Of a stretch of 64,000 bases of DNA, positions 30,407 to 39,323 are shown piece by piece. The stretch covers positions 124,001 through 188,000 of the forward strand of contig NZ_SJZG01000002.1 in the NCBI RefSeq assembly GCF_004959775.1. The letters are read 5' to 3'. The notes beneath the pieces were generated by a model. The model had not been told where the DNA came from and did no database searches. It saw only the letters and a program-made list of their open reading frames with translations. A program made the translations under genes and the position numbers. This DNA comes from Agromyces sp. H66 (GTDB taxonomy: Bacteria; Actinomycetota; Actinomycetes; Actinomycetales; Microbacteriaceae). Positions within the stretch are counted from its first letter, which is position 1. The number at the start of each line of letters is the position of its first letter.

Positions 30407-31786
30407 ATGACCGCTCACGAGGCGACCGCACCCGAGGCATCCGTATCACCGGACCCGCGGCGTTGGCGCACCCTGGCGTTCCTCAGCATCGCCCAATTGA
30501 TGCTGATCGTCGACGTCACCGTCGTCGCGATCGCGCTTCCCGACATGGCTGCCGACCTCGGCCTCGAGCGCACCGGACTGACCTGGGTGGCGAGCATCTA
30601 CGCCCTGGTCTTCGGCGGCCTGATGCTGCTCGGCGGCAAGGCCGCCGACATCGTCGGCCCACGCCGGATCGTGCTCGCCGGGCTCGGGCTGTTCACCATC
30701 GCCTCACTGCTCGCCGGACTGGCGAGCAGCGCCGAACTGCTCCTGATCGCGCGTGCACTGCAGGGGGTCGGTGCCGCGGCCATGTCCCCGGCCGCGCTCT
30801 CGGTGATCGCCCGCACCTTCGCCGGTGTCGAGCTCGCCCGTGCGCTCGGCGTCTGGTCGGCGCTCGGTGGCGCCGGCGCCGCGATCGGGGTGCTGGTCGG
30901 CGGCCTGCTCACCGCAGGTCCCGGTTGGCCCTGGGTGTTCTACATCAACGTCCCCGTCGGCGCCGCCCTGCTCCTGGCGCTGCTCCGCTCGGTCCCGCCA
31001 CTGCGAGGAGCGGGAGGCAGCCTCGACACCGTCAGCGCCGCCCTGGCCACCATGGCGACCGCTTCCGTCATCTACGGCCTCGTTGCTGCCGGTGACCACG
31101 GCTGGCTCAGTCTGCACACGCTCATCGCGGTGATCGTCGCACTGATCGGATACGCCCTCTTCGGCCTGCGCATCACCAAGGCCGCGGCGCCACTCGTCGA
31201 CCCGAACATGCTGCGACGGCCCCCGGTCCTGCGCGGCCTCGGCCTGATCTTCGTCGCTACGGCGCTGATGATCTCGGTGTTCTTCCTCGGATCCTTCGCC
31301 CTGCAGGAGCTGCACGGCTTCACCCCACTGGCCACCGGACTGTCGTTCCTTCCGGTCGCGTTGGGCACCATTCTCGGCTCCAACCTCGCCGGCCGTGTCC
31401 TTCCTCGCTGGGGAGTGCGCACGGTCTCAGTCGCCGGGCTCCTCGTCGCCGCGGCCGGTCTGGCCGCAGCCGCCGGGATCTTCTCGATGACGGTGCTCGT
31501 GGCCGCCACGAGCATCGCCGGGTTCGGGATCGGCGCGGTCTTCGTGGCCGCGGCGGGCAGCCTGTTCTCCGCGGTGCAGCCGCAGGAGGCGGGAGTGGCG
31601 TCGGGCGCGCTCAGCACGTTCCACGAGTTCGGCGCGGCGACCGGCGTCTCCGCCGTGTTCAGCATCGCCGCGGCGGCGCTGCTGGTACCGACATTCCACG
31701 CCTTCGCCGCCGGCTACTGGTTCGCTGCCGCCGTCGCGCTGCTCGCCGGCCTGGCCTCGCTGGCTCGGCCGCGCATCGTCGGCTGA
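30407..31786 (+). CDS. MFS transporter, DHA2-type drug efflux
   Basis: A 459 aa major-facilitator protein with the DHA2 N-terminal motif LMLIVDVTVVAIALPDMAAD, motif A GGKAADIVGPRR, motif C-like GVWSALGGAGAAIGVLVGGL and about 14 hydrophobic spans. Proteins of this group export drugs or dyes with proton influx. The upstream TetR and palindrome suggest inducible expression. No substrate can be read from the sequence. Confidence 0.92.
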   Translation: MTAHEATAPEASVSPDPRRWRTLAFLSIAQLMLIVDVTVVAIALPDMAADLGLERTGLTWVASIYALVFGGLMLLGGKAADIVGPRRIVLAGLGLFTIASLLAGLASSAELLLIARALQGVGAAAMSPAALSVIARTFAGVELARALGVWSALGGAGAAIGVLVGGLLTAGPGWPWVFYINVPVGAALLLALLRSVPPLRGAGGSLDTVSAALATMATASVIYGLVAAGDHGWLSLHTLIAVIVALIGYALFGLRITKAAAPLVDPNMLRRPPVLRGLGLIFVATALMISVFFLGSFALQELHGFTPLATGLSFLPVALGTILGSNLAGRVLPRWGVRTVSVAGLLVAAAGLAAAAGIFSMTVLVAATSIAGFGIGAVFVAAAGSLFSAVQPQEAGVASGALSTFHEFGAATGVSAVFSIAAAALLVPTFHAFAAGYWFAAAVALLAGLASLARPRIVG

Positions 31787-31863
31787 CGCATCCGCCCGGT
31801 CGCCGGTGACCGCTTGAGCCGCTCGTCGTCCTCGAGGCGACCACACGGGGTTAGGCTCGAGAA

Positions 31864-32361
31864 ATGGACCTTCGCGACATCCCGATCATCACGATCGACG
31901 GCGACGAGACCTCGCTCGCCGAGTATGCCGATCGGGTGGTCATGGTGGTGAACGTCGCGTCCCGCTGCGGGCTCACGCCGCAGTACGAGAAGCTCGAGGC
32001 GCTGCAGCGCGAGTACGGCGATCGCGGCTTCACCGTGCTCGGGATCCCGTGCAATCAGTTCGCCGGGCAGGAGCCGGGCGACGCCGACGAGATCAAGGCG
32101 TTCTGTTCGATGACCTACGGCGTCTCGTTCCCGCTCATGGCCAAGGTGAAGGTCAACGGTCCGAAGCGGCATCCGCTCTACGACGAGCTGAGGAGGACAC
32201 CGGATGCCGCCGGCAAGGCCGGACGGGTGAAATGGAACTTCGAGAAGTTCCTCGTGCTGCCGTCGGGGGAGGTGCGTCGGTTCCGTCCGCAGGCGCAGCC
32301 CGACGATCCCTCGATCATCGCGGTGATCGAGGAGGGGCTCGCCGAAGCCGCCGCCGCCTGA
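31864..32361 (+). CDS. glutathione peroxidase-family thiol peroxidase (Cys type)
   Basis: A 165 aa peroxidase with catalytic Cys35 in VNVASRCGLTPQYEKLE, the glutamine of IPCNQFAGQEPG and the tryptophan of VKWNFEKFLV. Cysteine replaces selenocysteine, as in most bacterial members, which usually use thioredoxin rather than glutathione; actinobacteria generally lack glutathione. TAGGCT 6 nt before the ATG predicts a leaderless message. Confidence 0.93.
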   Translation: MDLRDIPIITIDGDETSLAEYADRVVMVVNVASRCGLTPQYEKLEALQREYGDRGFTVLGIPCNQFAGQEPGDADEIKAFCSMTYGVSFPLMAKVKVNGPKRHPLYDELRRTPDAAGKAGRVKWNFEKFLVLPSGEVRRFRPQAQPDDPSIIAVIEEGLAEAAAA

Positions 32362-32381
32362 GCGAGGTCCGGCGCGCTTCC

Positions 32382-32410
32382 TTGACCGGCATCCCGCCAC
32401 GCCCCACAAT
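32382..32410 (+). promoter_or_regulatory. sigma-70-type promoter of the 32449 gene
   Basis: TTGACC (32382-32387), 17 bp, CACAAT (32405-32410), about 38 bp before the ATG. Confidence 0.55.
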
Positions 32411-32448
32411 TGGGGGGTTGATCCATTCCACGGGAGCGGGGGAAACGA

Positions 32449-32979
32449 ATGACCGACGCGTATGCTCGACCGATCGTCGATCAGGGCGCCGCCTCGGGCG
32501 AAGTCCCGACGCCGCGGGTCGATGACACCGCGGTGCTCCAGGAGTCGGCCGCCCAGGCCGAGCGCGGCGGGCCAGGCCCGTCCGGCGCAGGTGGGGGCAT
32601 CTGGAGCCGCGACCTGCGGTTCATGCTCGTCGTGCTCGCGGCCATCGTGGTGCTGTTCCTGGCGTTCGCGCTGTTGATCGCCTTCAGCCCGACCGGTGCG
32701 GCCATCAGCGCCCTCGCGATCATCGCGGCGCCGATCGCGACCATGGTCGCCGCCTACTACGGGATCTCGCTCGCCCTGCGGCAGGTCAACGACGCGCGGA
32801 ACGCCGCCCAGGCGGCCGAGGCGCGCGCGAGGGCCGCCGAGGTCAGCGCCCGCGAGTCCGATGCCTGGGCCGCCCAGATGGAGTCGGGCCTGCGCGTCGC
32901 GGTGGCCAAGCTGAAGGCCGACGGCCAGAACACGCGCGACGTCGAGCGGGCCGCGGGCACGCCAGAGGAGTTCTTCTGA
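32449..32979 (+). CDS. two-span membrane protein with C-terminal coiled coil, unknown
   Basis: A 176 aa protein: hydrophilic N-terminus to residue 58, two spans (FMLVVLAAIVVLFLAFALLI and AAISALAIIAAPIATMVAAY) and an alanine-rich charged helix (NDARNAAQAAEARARAAEVS...) likely to form a coiled coil. No family recognised. It stands between the peroxidase and the convergent 2-oxoacid dehydrogenase operon. Confidence 0.8.
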   Translation: MTDAYARPIVDQGAASGEVPTPRVDDTAVLQESAAQAERGGPGPSGAGGGIWSRDLRFMLVVLAAIVVLFLAFALLIAFSPTGAAISALAIIAAPIATMVAAYYGISLALRQVNDARNAAQAAEARARAAEVSARESDAWAAQMESGLRVAVAKLKADGQNTRDVERAAGTPEEFF

Positions 32980-33021
32980 TCGATTCGACGGCGGGAACTC
33001 GTCGGCGACCCGCACCCGAGG

Positions 33022-34509
33022 TCAGAGGTCTGCGAGCACCGCCACCGGCCGCTCGATGCAGCCCGCCACGTAGGTGAGGAACGCGGCCGCCTCTGCGCCG
33101 TCGCACACCCGATGGTCGAACGAGAGCGTGAGTTCGGTGACGGTGCGCACCGCGAGCGCGCCGTCGACCACCCACGGACGCTCGACGAGTCGGCCGATGC
33201 CGAGCATTCCGGCCTCGGGGTGATTGATGATCGCCGCCGAGCCGTCGACGCCGAGCGTGCCGTAGTTGTTCAGCGTGAACGTGCCGCCCGTGAGCGCCGA
33301 CGGCGGGAACGCGCCCGTCGCGGCCTCCTCGCTGCGAGCGCCGATCGCGTCGCGGAGCCCGCGCAGGCTCATGCGGTCGACCCCGTGCACGACGGGCACG
33401 AGCAGCCCGCGCGGGGTCTGCGCGGCGATGCCCAGGTTCACGGCCCCGTGCACCACGATCTCGTCGCGCTCGGCGTCGAAGCTCGAGTTCAGCAACGGAT
33501 GCCGCGCCAGGCCGGCCACCACGAACCGCGCCACGAGCGCGGTGACGCCGAAGCGCTCACCCGTGGCCTCCTGCAGCTGGCGGCGGGCGGCGAGCAGTTC
33601 GGTGGCGTCGACGTCCATCCAGACGGTCGCCTCGGGGATCTCGCGGCGAGACCGTGAGAAGTGCGCGGCGGCGGCGCGCCCCATGCGGTCGAGCGGCACG
33701 CGACGGTCGCCGGGCGCGGCAGGCCCGGCCGCAGCGGGCGCGACGGGAACGTCGGGCGTCGCGGGGGCCGCCGTTCCGGCCGCCTCGGCTTCGAGCTCGC
33801 GCAGGAACGCCTCGATGTCGCGGCGCATCACGAGGTGGTCGGGACCCGAGCCGTCGAGCTGGCTGGCGTCGAAGCCGTGCTCGCGGGCGATGCGACGCAC
33901 GATGGGCGAGACGACGGGGGAACGTCGCGTCGGGTCGAGGCGCGCGCGCCCGCGCGCGGGACCCGTCGTGGTGGTGGTGCCCGACGATGCGCCGCCCCCG
34001 CTGCCGGCGGCGGCACCGGCCGAGCGCCGGCGCCCGAACCGTGCGGGGGCCGAGGCGGCGCGCTTCGTCGCGCCGCTGGCGCGCGTGCCATAGCCGATGA
34101 GCACGGCGCCGGATTCCTCGGTCGCGGCCTCGGTCGGCACCGCGACGCCGGGCTCCGCGGGTTCCGCCATGGACTCGGGTCCCGAGACGGACTCGGCCGC
34201 GGACTCGGTCACCGGTGCAGCTGCGGCATCCGTCGACTGCGCCCCATCGGGCGGAGCGGTGTCGCCGCTCGCCGTCGGCGCGAGCGTCATGAGCACCTGG
34301 CCCGCGTGCAGCACCTCGCCGACCTCGCCGCCGAGCGTCTCGACGACGCCCGCGAACGGGGTGGGCAGCTGCACCACGGATTTCGCCGACTCGAGTTCGA
34401 CGACGGGCTGGTCGATCGCGACCTCGTCGCCGGGGGCGACGAGCCACGCGACGATCTCGGCCTCGGTGAGTCCCTCGCCGAGGTCGGGCAGGATGAAGTC
34501 GCGGCCCAT
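33022..34509 (-). CDS. bkdC: 2-oxoacid dehydrogenase E2 (dihydrolipoyl acyltransferase)
   Basis: A 495 aa acyltransferase. Residues 1-76 form one lipoyl domain with the lipoylated Lys in ELESAKSVVQ; after an Ala/Pro/Glu linker, the E1/E3-binding domain SPIVRRIAREHGFDASQLDG follows near residue 205, then the catalytic domain ending with FDHRVCDGAEAAAFL (HxxxDG). The start ATG at 34509 overlaps the E1beta stop (TGATG). Together with E1alpha and E1beta it forms a branched-chain-type complex; no E3 gene is adjacent. Confidence 0.92.
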   Translation of the reverse strand: MGRDFILPDLGEGLTEAEIVAWLVAPGDEVAIDQPVVELESAKSVVQLPTPFAGVVETLGGEVGEVLHAGQVLMTLAPTASGDTAPPDGAQSTDAAAAPVTESAAESVSGPESMAEPAEPGVAVPTEAATEESGAVLIGYGTRASGATKRAASAPARFGRRRSAGAAAGSGGGASSGTTTTTGPARGRARLDPTRRSPVVSPIVRRIAREHGFDASQLDGSGPDHLVMRRDIEAFLRELEAEAAGTAAPATPDVPVAPAAAGPAAPGDRRVPLDRMGRAAAAHFSRSRREIPEATVWMDVDATELLAARRQLQEATGERFGVTALVARFVVAGLARHPLLNSSFDAERDEIVVHGAVNLGIAAQTPRGLLVPVVHGVDRMSLRGLRDAIGARSEEAATGAFPPSALTGGTFTLNNYGTLGVDGSAAIINHPEAGMLGIGRLVERPWVVDGALAVRTVTELTLSFDHRVCDGAEAAAFLTYVAGCIERPVAVLADL

Positions 34510-35531
34510 CAGTCGTCCCACTCCCAGGTGTCGAGCGCGGCGAGCACCCGGTCGGCGGTCGGCAGGTAGTGCTCCTCCAGCTTCGGCGACGGGTAGGGGA
34601 TGTCGAATCCCGTGACCCGCAGCACGGGCGCGGCGAGGTGATGGAAGTTGCGTTCGGTCACGCGCGCCGCGACTTCGGCGCCGTAGCCGCCGAACTGGGC
34701 GGCCTCGTGGATCACGGCGGCGCGGGAGGTCTTGCGCACGGATGCCCCGACCGTCTCGTCATCGAAGGGCGAGAGGCTGCGCAGGTCGACGACCTCGATC
34801 GACAGTCCCTCGGCCGAAGCTGCGTCGGCCGCCTCGAGGGCGGTGCGCACCGTCGGACCGTAGCCGAGGAGGGTCACGTCGGTGCCCTCGCGCACCACGA
34901 CGGCCCGGTCCATCGGCGCGGTCGTGACAGGCAGGCTGATGGGGGCCTTCGACCAGTACCGGCTCTTCGGTTCCATGAAGACCACGGGGTCGTCGCTGTC
35001 GATCGCCTCGCGCAGCATCGAGTAGGCGTCGGCGGGGTTCGAGGGCATCACGACGGTGAGCCCGGGAGTGGCCGTCCAGTACGCCTCCGAGGAGTCGGAG
35101 TGGTGCTCGACACCGCCGATCGCGCCGGCGCAGGGGATGCGCACGACCATCGGCAGGGACATCCGGCCCTTGGTGCGGTTCCGCATCTTCGCGACGTGCG
35201 AGACCATCTGCTCGAACGCCGGGTAGCTGAACGCGTCGAACTGCATCTCGACGACCGGTCGCATGCCGTACATCGCCATGCCGATCGCCGTGCCGATGAT
35301 GCCCGACTCGGCGAGCGGCGAGTCCCAGATGCGGTCCTCGCCGAACTGCGCCTGCAGGCCGTCGGTCACCCGGAACACGCCGCCGAGCGGGCCCACGTCC
35401 TCGCCGTAGACGACGACGCGGTCGTCGGCCGCCATCGCGTCGCGGAGCGCGGCGTTCAGCGCGCCCGCCATGGTCAGCTGCGTGGGGGCGGATGCCGCGG
35501 GCGTCTCCTGCTCGGTGGTGGTCGCGGTCAT
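34509..35531 (-). CDS. bkdB: 2-oxoacid dehydrogenase E1 beta subunit
   Basis: A 340 aa transketolase-like beta subunit with VVVYGEDVGPLGGVFRVTDG, FGEDRIWDSPLAESGIIGTA, IPCAGAIGGVEHHSDSSEAY and VVDLRSLSPFDDETV. The alpha stop overlaps its ATG (ATGA) and its stop overlaps the E2 start. Similarity is to branched-chain oxoacid dehydrogenases, which supply branched primers for the iso/anteiso fatty acids typical of this family of bacteria. Confidence 0.94.
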   Translation of the reverse strand: MTATTTEQETPAASAPTQLTMAGALNAALRDAMAADDRVVVYGEDVGPLGGVFRVTDGLQAQFGEDRIWDSPLAESGIIGTAIGMAMYGMRPVVEMQFDAFSYPAFEQMVSHVAKMRNRTKGRMSLPMVVRIPCAGAIGGVEHHSDSSEAYWTATPGLTVVMPSNPADAYSMLREAIDSDDPVVFMEPKSRYWSKAPISLPVTTAPMDRAVVVREGTDVTLLGYGPTVRTALEAADAASAEGLSIEVVDLRSLSPFDDETVGASVRKTSRAAVIHEAAQFGGYGAEVAARVTERNFHHLAAPVLRVTGFDIPYPSPKLEEHYLPTADRVLAALDTWEWDD

Positions 35532-36670
35532 CGGGCGGCTCCGGCGTGCTCACGGCCGGCGTCGGACGCGGCATCCGCCAGCTCGGCCTCGAGGCGGGCG
35601 CGCTGCTCGAGGAGCGCGGCACGCGGGCGGGCGTACACGTGGTCGAAGAGCTCGAGCGGGTCGAGCACGGCCTCGGTCGTCATGACGTCGCGGGTGTGCG
35701 CGGCGACGTCCTCCGCGGCATCCGTGATCTCGGCGCGCAGCGACTCGGTGAGGGCACCCTCGGAGACGAGGTACTTCTCGAGGCGCTCGATGGGGTCGCG
35801 GCGCTTCCAGTGCTCGACGTCGCGCGCGCTGCGATAACGCGTCGGGTCGTCGGAGTTCGTGTGCGATTCGATGCGGTAGGTGAGGCCCTCGATGAGCGTC
35901 GGACCGCCGCCCGAGCGCGCGCGCTCGACCGCAGCACGCGTGACCGCGTACATGGCGGCGACGTCGTTGCCGTCGACGTGGAAGCCGGGCATGCCGTAGC
36001 CGACGGCCTTGTCGGCGAGCGTGACGGCGTGGGTCTGCCGGGAGAGGGGCACGCTGATGGCGAACTGGTTGTTCTGCACGAGGAACACGGTGGGCGTCTG
36101 CCAGACCGCCGCGAAGTTGAACGCCTCGTGCGCATCGCCCTCGCTCGTGGCGCCGTCGCCGAGGTAGGTCATGGTGACGATCGGGTCCTGGCGCAGTCGG
36201 GCCGCGTGCGCCATGCCGACGGCGTGCAGCGCCTGGGTCGCCAGTGGCGTGGCCTGGGAGGCGCACCGGTGCGCGTGCTGGTCGTAGCCGTTGTGCCAGT
36301 CGCCGCGGAAGGACTGCAGGATGTCGCCCGGGTCGATGCCGCGGGTGAGCAGCGCGATGCTGTCGCGGTAGGTCGGGAAGAACCAGTCCTGCGCGTCGAT
36401 GGCCGAGATGGCGCCGATCTCGCACGCTTCCTGGCCGTACGCGGACGGATAGGTCGCGAGCCGGCCCTGCTTGGTGAGCGCGGTCACCTGAACGTCGAAG
36501 CGACGCGCGACGACCATGCGCCGGTAGAGCTCGACCAACGTGTCGAGCTCGGGCAGCTCGAATCCGCCGGCCGCGGCACCGCGCACGGCGTGACCGGCGT
36601 TGTCGAGCAGCCGGATGGGCTTCTCGGAGGGGAGCGTACGCACGCTGTGGTGCTCGACGTTGAGGCTCAT
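35528..36670 (-). CDS. bkdA: 2-oxoacid dehydrogenase E1 alpha subunit
   Basis: A 380 aa thiamine-diphosphate subunit. The TPP motif GDGATSEGDAHEAFNFAAVW to VQNN is complete, with RYRSARDVEHWKRRDPIERL as the conserved regulatory-loop region. ATG 36670 (MSLNVEHHSVRTL) is preferred to an in-frame ATG 30 codons upstream. It is the first gene of the three-gene operon and lies 110 bp downstream of the Lrp-type regulator on the same strand. Confidence 0.94.
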   Translation of the reverse strand: MSLNVEHHSVRTLPSEKPIRLLDNAGHAVRGAAAGGFELPELDTLVELYRRMVVARRFDVQVTALTKQGRLATYPSAYGQEACEIGAISAIDAQDWFFPTYRDSIALLTRGIDPGDILQSFRGDWHNGYDQHAHRCASQATPLATQALHAVGMAHAARLRQDPIVTMTYLGDGATSEGDAHEAFNFAAVWQTPTVFLVQNNQFAISVPLSRQTHAVTLADKAVGYGMPGFHVDGNDVAAMYAVTRAAVERARSGGGPTLIEGLTYRIESHTNSDDPTRYRSARDVEHWKRRDPIERLEKYLVSEGALTESLRAEITDAAEDVAAHTRDVMTTEAVLDPLELFDHVYARPRAALLEQRARLEAELADAASDAGREHAGAAR

Positions 36671-36779
36671 ACGGCCAATGTTGCGCCAGCGCGCGGGCGC
36701 GCGCAGGGCGTCTCGACGAAGCGTGAACGATCGGCTCTGACGGGTCGAAAGCGTTGCCATCCGTCCGCCGCGCGGTGCG

Positions 36780-37274
36780 TCAGGTGCGCCAGATGTCCAG
36801 CGTCTGCGCCGGCGGATGTCCCTCGAGTTCGGCGAGGATCAGGTGCGACCTCGTCGAGACCACGCCCGGCATGTCGTGGATGTCGCGGAGGATCGCCTGG
36901 CTCAGCTGTTCGTGATCGGGCGCGCTCACCGTGAGGATGATGTCGATGTCGCCCGAGACCGCCTGCACCTTCTCGACGAAGGGGAGGGTCGCGAGCTTGG
37001 CGGCGATCTCCTCCCACGACACGTCGCCGATGCGCACGACGACCAGGGCCGAGATGTTCAGCCCGATCGCCTTGCGGTCGATCTGCGCACCGAAGCCCGT
37101 GATGACCCCGCGCTTCTGCAGCTGCTGCACGCGATTGTGGGCGGCGGTGCGGGAGATGTGCACCCGCTCGGCCAGCGTGCGCACCGACAGGCGGCCATCG
37201 CGGCTCAACTCGGCCACGATGCGCCGGTCGATGCTGTCGAGCGGCTCATGCCGGTGCGGTGTCTGCTGGGTCAT
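36780..37274 (-). CDS. Lrp/AsnC family regulator
   Basis: A 164 aa regulator: HTH at residues 13-60 (DSIDRRIVAELSRDGRLSVR, then ERVHISRTAAHNRVQQLQKR) and a RAM/ligand domain (VVRIGDVSWEEIAAKL, VSGDIDIILTVSAPD). Placed just upstream of bkdA in the same direction, it is probably the regulator of branched-chain oxoacid oxidation. Its ATG overlaps the stop of the DUF2236 gene (ATGA), so it is coupled to that gene instead of having its own leader. Confidence 0.9.
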   Translation of the reverse strand: MTQQTPHRHEPLDSIDRRIVAELSRDGRLSVRTLAERVHISRTAAHNRVQQLQKRGVITGFGAQIDRKAIGLNISALVVVRIGDVSWEEIAAKLATLPFVEKVQAVSGDIDIILTVSAPDHEQLSQAILRDIHDMPGVVSTRSHLILAELEGHPPAQTLDIWRT

Positions 37275-38101
37275 CGTCGTCCTCGTGGCTCATGCTCAGC
37301 GTACCGGCTGCGACGCCGCACGCGTCGGAGCGATGCGTGCATCGGCGCGTGCCGAACGATCCGGGGCAGGCGTGGCCAGACGAGTGCGATGCCGGCGAGC
37401 CAGGCGTTCGCGACGCGTTCGGCTCGGGGGGTCCAGCGGAACCCGTACGCCCGGCGCACCTCGGGCGGGAGCAGCGCCGCCGTGACGAGGCGCACGAGCG
37501 GGAGCAGCGCGGCGGTGCCGAAGGGCAACGCGGATGCCCCGGAGAGCAGCGTTCGCGCCACCGATCGCGCCTCGGCGCCCACCTCGAGCCCGGCGAGGCG
37601 TTCGGCCCACCACGCGTCGAACTCGGTGCGCGAGGCGGGCCAGCCGGCCCTCCCGGCCTGCAGGCGCAGGCCCAGGGGCTCGTAGCCGCGCACGATCGCG
37701 TCGCCGGTGGCGACGTCGAGGGGACCCCACAGGCGTTCGTGCAGGCGCAGCGCCACCGCGAGCAGCGTCGAGGCCACCCAGCGCTGCGCGTCGGGATCGA
37801 ACGCGCTGTATGCGGGCCGACCCTCGGCGGCGGCCGGGCCGCGAACGGGTGCGTGGCGCGCGTTCACGGCGCGCACGGCCGCAGCGGCGATCTCGTCGTC
37901 GCCGAAGCCGACGGCGTAGACGTAGTCGAGCGTGCCGAGGAGGCGGTCGAGCGGGCGGTCGCGGAAGCCGCTGTGCCGCGCCACGCCGCGCGCCACACGG
38001 GGGTCGGCGAGTTGCAGCAGGATGGCGGCGCCGCCGCCGAGGAGGAGCACGCCCTCGGCGCCGTGGCGCCGGAAGACCTCGCGTGCGTCGTCGTGTGGCA
38101 T
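37271..38101 (-). CDS. DUF2236 (MpaB/latex-clearing-type) oxygenase-like protein
   Basis: A 276 aa protein of the DUF2236 family (VLLLGGGAAILLQLADPRVA, VARHSGFRDRPLDRLLGTLD, VRAVNARHAPVRG, WRGYEPLG-type wording in IVRGYEPLGLRLQ). Characterised relatives are haem b-binding oxygenases such as latex clearing protein; most are unknown. Its start overlaps the stop of the peptidoglycan hydrolase upstream (TGATG), and its stop overlaps the Lrp start. Confidence 0.85.
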   Translation of the reverse strand: MPHDDAREVFRRHGAEGVLLLGGGAAILLQLADPRVARGVARHSGFRDRPLDRLLGTLDYVYAVGFGDDEIAAAAVRAVNARHAPVRGPAAAEGRPAYSAFDPDAQRWVASTLLAVALRLHERLWGPLDVATGDAIVRGYEPLGLRLQAGRAGWPASRTEFDAWWAERLAGLEVGAEARSVARTLLSGASALPFGTAALLPLVRLVTAALLPPEVRRAYGFRWTPRAERVANAWLAGIALVWPRLPRIVRHAPMHASLRRVRRRSRYAEHEPRGRR

Positions 38102-39243
38102 CAGTACCAGTTGACCGCCTCGGAGTGCGCCCATGCCGCGCAGGGCGTTCCATACCGCGCGGAGATGTACGAGAGGCCCCAGTCGACCTGGGTCGCGGCG
38201 TTGGTGCGCCAGTCGGAGCCGGCGCTCGCCATCTTGCTGCCCGGCAGCGACTGGGGGATGCCGTAGGCGCCGCTCGACCAGTTGTACGCGTCGGCCCGCC
38301 AGCCCGACTCCCGCGTCCAGAGCAGGTCGAGGCACCGGAACTGCTCGGAACCCCAGCCGTAGGCGGCCATGCGGCTCGCCGCGTACGCCTTCGCCGCATC
38401 CCGGTCGACGACCACGCCCGGCGGGGGAGCGCCACCGTCGTCGCCGCCACCGCCCGAGGAGGCCGCGGCCGCCGCTGCCTCGCGCGCGGCCTGCTCGCGT
38501 GCCGCCTGCTCCCGTGCCGCCTCTTCGCCGATCCGGAACTGCCGCTCGAGCTCGACCGACCGGTCGCGCAGGCTCGCGAGTTGCGCATACAGCGTGTCGA
38601 GCGTCGCTCGTTGCTCGGCGACCCGTGCTTCGGCCGCCACGTGCGCCGCCTGTGCGGCGTCGGCCGCCGCCGCCGCCTCGCCCGCGAGCCGGGTGCGCTC
38701 CGCCTCCGCGACGTCGGCCTGCGCGCTGAGCGCCGCCGCGTCGGCGCGCGCGGCCCGGGCCCGCGCGGCGACGCCCCCGTAGACGTTCGCCAACTGCGCC
38801 GCGCGGGAGAGCCCGACGAGCAGGTCGTCCTCGCCGCCGTCGAACAGGAGTCGCAGGGTCACGTCGGCTCCGCCCGAACGCGCGAGCACGGCACCGGCGC
38901 GGCCGAGCTGCGCGCCCGCCGCCGCCGCCTCCTCGACCGCGTCGTCCGACGCGGCGCGAAGGGTCGTCGCGCGGGCCTCCGCGGCGATGCGTGCGGTCTC
39001 CGCCGCCGCCGACACGGCTGCGGCCTCGACGGCAGCGTCGCCGAGCCGACCGGACTCCGCCTCGAGCTCGTCGACGAGGGCGGTGATCCGGGCCGCCTCG
39101 GCCTCGCGCGACGCGACGTCGGCCTTCGCGGCCTCCACCTCGTCCCAGCTCGGGTACTCCGCGGCGAGCACCGCGTTCGCGGGCACGACGAGTGCGACGG
39201 CGAGCACGATCGCTGCGCCGACGCCCGTCATCCTGCTTCGCAT
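38101..39243 (-). CDS. secreted coiled-coil peptidoglycan hydrolase (lytic transglycosylase-like)
   Basis: A 380 aa exported protein: signal peptide MRSRMTGVGAAIVLAVALVV... (cleavage near LAA), a long Ala/Glu-rich coiled coil (residues 30-255), a Gly/Pro linker, and a C-terminal SLT-like domain of about 90 residues with FRCLDLLWTRESGWRADAYN (catalytic-type Glu), SSGAYGIPQSLPGSKM and WGLSYISARYGTPCAAWAHS. This matches the C-terminal domain of aggregation-promoting factor/transglycosylase-like proteins. AGGGGT precedes the ATG. Confidence 0.87.
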   Translation of the reverse strand: MRSRMTGVGAAIVLAVALVVPANAVLAAEYPSWDEVEAAKADVASREAEAARITALVDELEAESGRLGDAAVEAAAVSAAAETARIAAEARATTLRAASDDAVEEAAAAGAQLGRAGAVLARSGGADVTLRLLFDGGEDDLLVGLSRAAQLANVYGGVAARARAARADAAALSAQADVAEAERTRLAGEAAAAADAAQAAHVAAEARVAEQRATLDTLYAQLASLRDRSVELERQFRIGEEAAREQAAREQAAREAAAAAASSGGGGDDGGAPPPGVVVDRDAAKAYAASRMAAYGWGSEQFRCLDLLWTRESGWRADAYNWSSGAYGIPQSLPGSKMASAGSDWRTNAATQVDWGLSYISARYGTPCAAWAHSEAVNWY

Positions 39244-39323
39244 GGCAGACCCCTCTCGAGCGCGGCGAGTCTACCCATGGTCGAGCGCGGCGGTGCGTGG
39301 GACACGCAGCGTAGACTCGGCGG

